5,744 nucleotides of DNA from Dehalococcoidales bacterium (GTDB lineage Bacteria > Chloroflexota > Dehalococcoidia > Dehalococcoidales > Fen-1064): the NCBI GenBank assembly GCA_028712845.1, contig JAQTPO010000123.1, positions 1 to 5,744 on the forward strand, written 5' to 3'. The notes below the pieces were generated by a model. It had not been told where the DNA came from and searched no databases. It saw only the letters and a list, made by a program, of their open reading frames with translations. This document shows positions 5,536 through 5,744 of this stretch, one piece after another. Positions within the stretch are counted from its first letter, which is position 1. Every line of letters begins with the position of its first letter. The translations under genes were made by a program, and so were the position numbers.

Positions 5536-5744
5536 TTACGGCTTTTTCTCTTTAGAATAGTCGTAAAAGCCTTTGCCGTTTTTACGTCCCAGATGTCCTT
5601 CATCCACTAACTTTTTACTCAATTTTGAGGGCACTTTGTTCGGGTCACCCATCTGGTCATAGAATGCTTTCTGTGTAAGATAAATAACATCCAACCCATT
5701 AAAATCCATCAAAGCTATCGGTCCGATCGGATGTCCTAAACCGA
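5536..5744 (-). CDS. 3-hydroxyacyl-CoA dehydrogenase family protein, C-terminal part (3' end of gene, cut by window edge)
   Basis: Reading from the right edge on the minus strand gives 68 in-frame residues ending in TAA at 5536-5538. They match the C-terminal domain of 3-hydroxyacyl-CoA (3-hydroxybutyryl-CoA) dehydrogenases. The piece begins GLGHPIGPIALMDFNGLDV and ends LGRKNGKGFYDYSKEKKP, both signature stretches of this domain; the GHPIGP and GRKNGKGFYDY motifs are especially diagnostic. The enzyme oxidises 3-hydroxyacyl-CoA to 3-ketoacyl-CoA with NAD(P)+, in beta-oxidation or, run in reverse, in butanoate synthesis. The N-terminal Rossmann domain lies outside the window, so cofactor preference and exact substrate cannot be judged. 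The ending soon after GKGFYDY suggests a short, single-function enzyme rather than the fused FadB/FadJ type. A strong terminator follows. Confidence 0.9.
   Translation of the reverse strand, partial: GLGHPIGPIALMDFNGLDVIYLTQKAFYDQMGDPNKVPSKLSKKLVDEGHLGRKNGKGFYDYSKEKKP

Noticed and set aside
5531..5562. GACTATT/AATAGTC inverted repeat at the end of the dehydrogenase gene
   Set aside because: Seven-base arms mostly within the coding sequence and no T-run. The far stronger terminator lies just downstream at 5471-5513.

Overview
The window looks like ordinary chromosomal DNA from an anaerobic or facultatively anaerobic bacterium of moderate GC content. It carries six complete protein genes and the 3' end of a seventh. 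A RACo/DUF4445-type corrinoid-activator ATPase, a stand-alone RsbRD-type sensor domain beside a universal stress protein, and a 3-hydroxyacyl-CoA dehydrogenase would suit an uncultured Chloroflexota (Dehalococcoidia-like) or another anaerobe with corrinoid-dependent C1 metabolism. That assignment is inference from gene content only. I see no mobile element, CRISPR array, tRNA or rRNA.

Layout from left to right. At 23-697 (+) is a NIPSNAP-like protein with two related halves, followed after 18 bases by an SMP-30/gluconolactonase-family beta-propeller hydrolase at 716-1606 (+, TTG start). These two are very probably co-transcribed, and the operon may begin upstream of the window. Facing them at 1692-2177 (-) is a four-helix CvpA-family membrane protein. 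Diverging from it at 2322-4244 (+) is a [2Fe-2S] ferredoxin/ASKHA ATPase of the RACo family, so 2178-2321 is a divergent promoter region. Converging on that gene with only 17 bases between them is a universal stress protein at 4262-4813 (-, GTG start). Upstream of it on the same strand, 58 bases away, is a small RsbRD N-terminal-domain protein at 4872-5327 (-). These two form a likely sensor/stress operon, with a good sigma-70-type promoter at 5423-5451. At the right edge, 5536-5744 (-) is the C-terminal end of a 3-hydroxyacyl-CoA dehydrogenase, followed by a strong intrinsic terminator at 5471-5513.

Functionally the window does not read as one pathway. It has a lactone-hydrolase/NIPSNAP pair, a cobalamin-protein repair ATPase with no corrinoid protein or methyltransferase beside it, a stress cassette, and a beta-oxidation or butanoate enzyme. 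No clearly new system is visible. The points most worth following are the orphan RACo gene, the RsbRD-only protein paired with UspA, and the NIPSNAP-lactonase pair.
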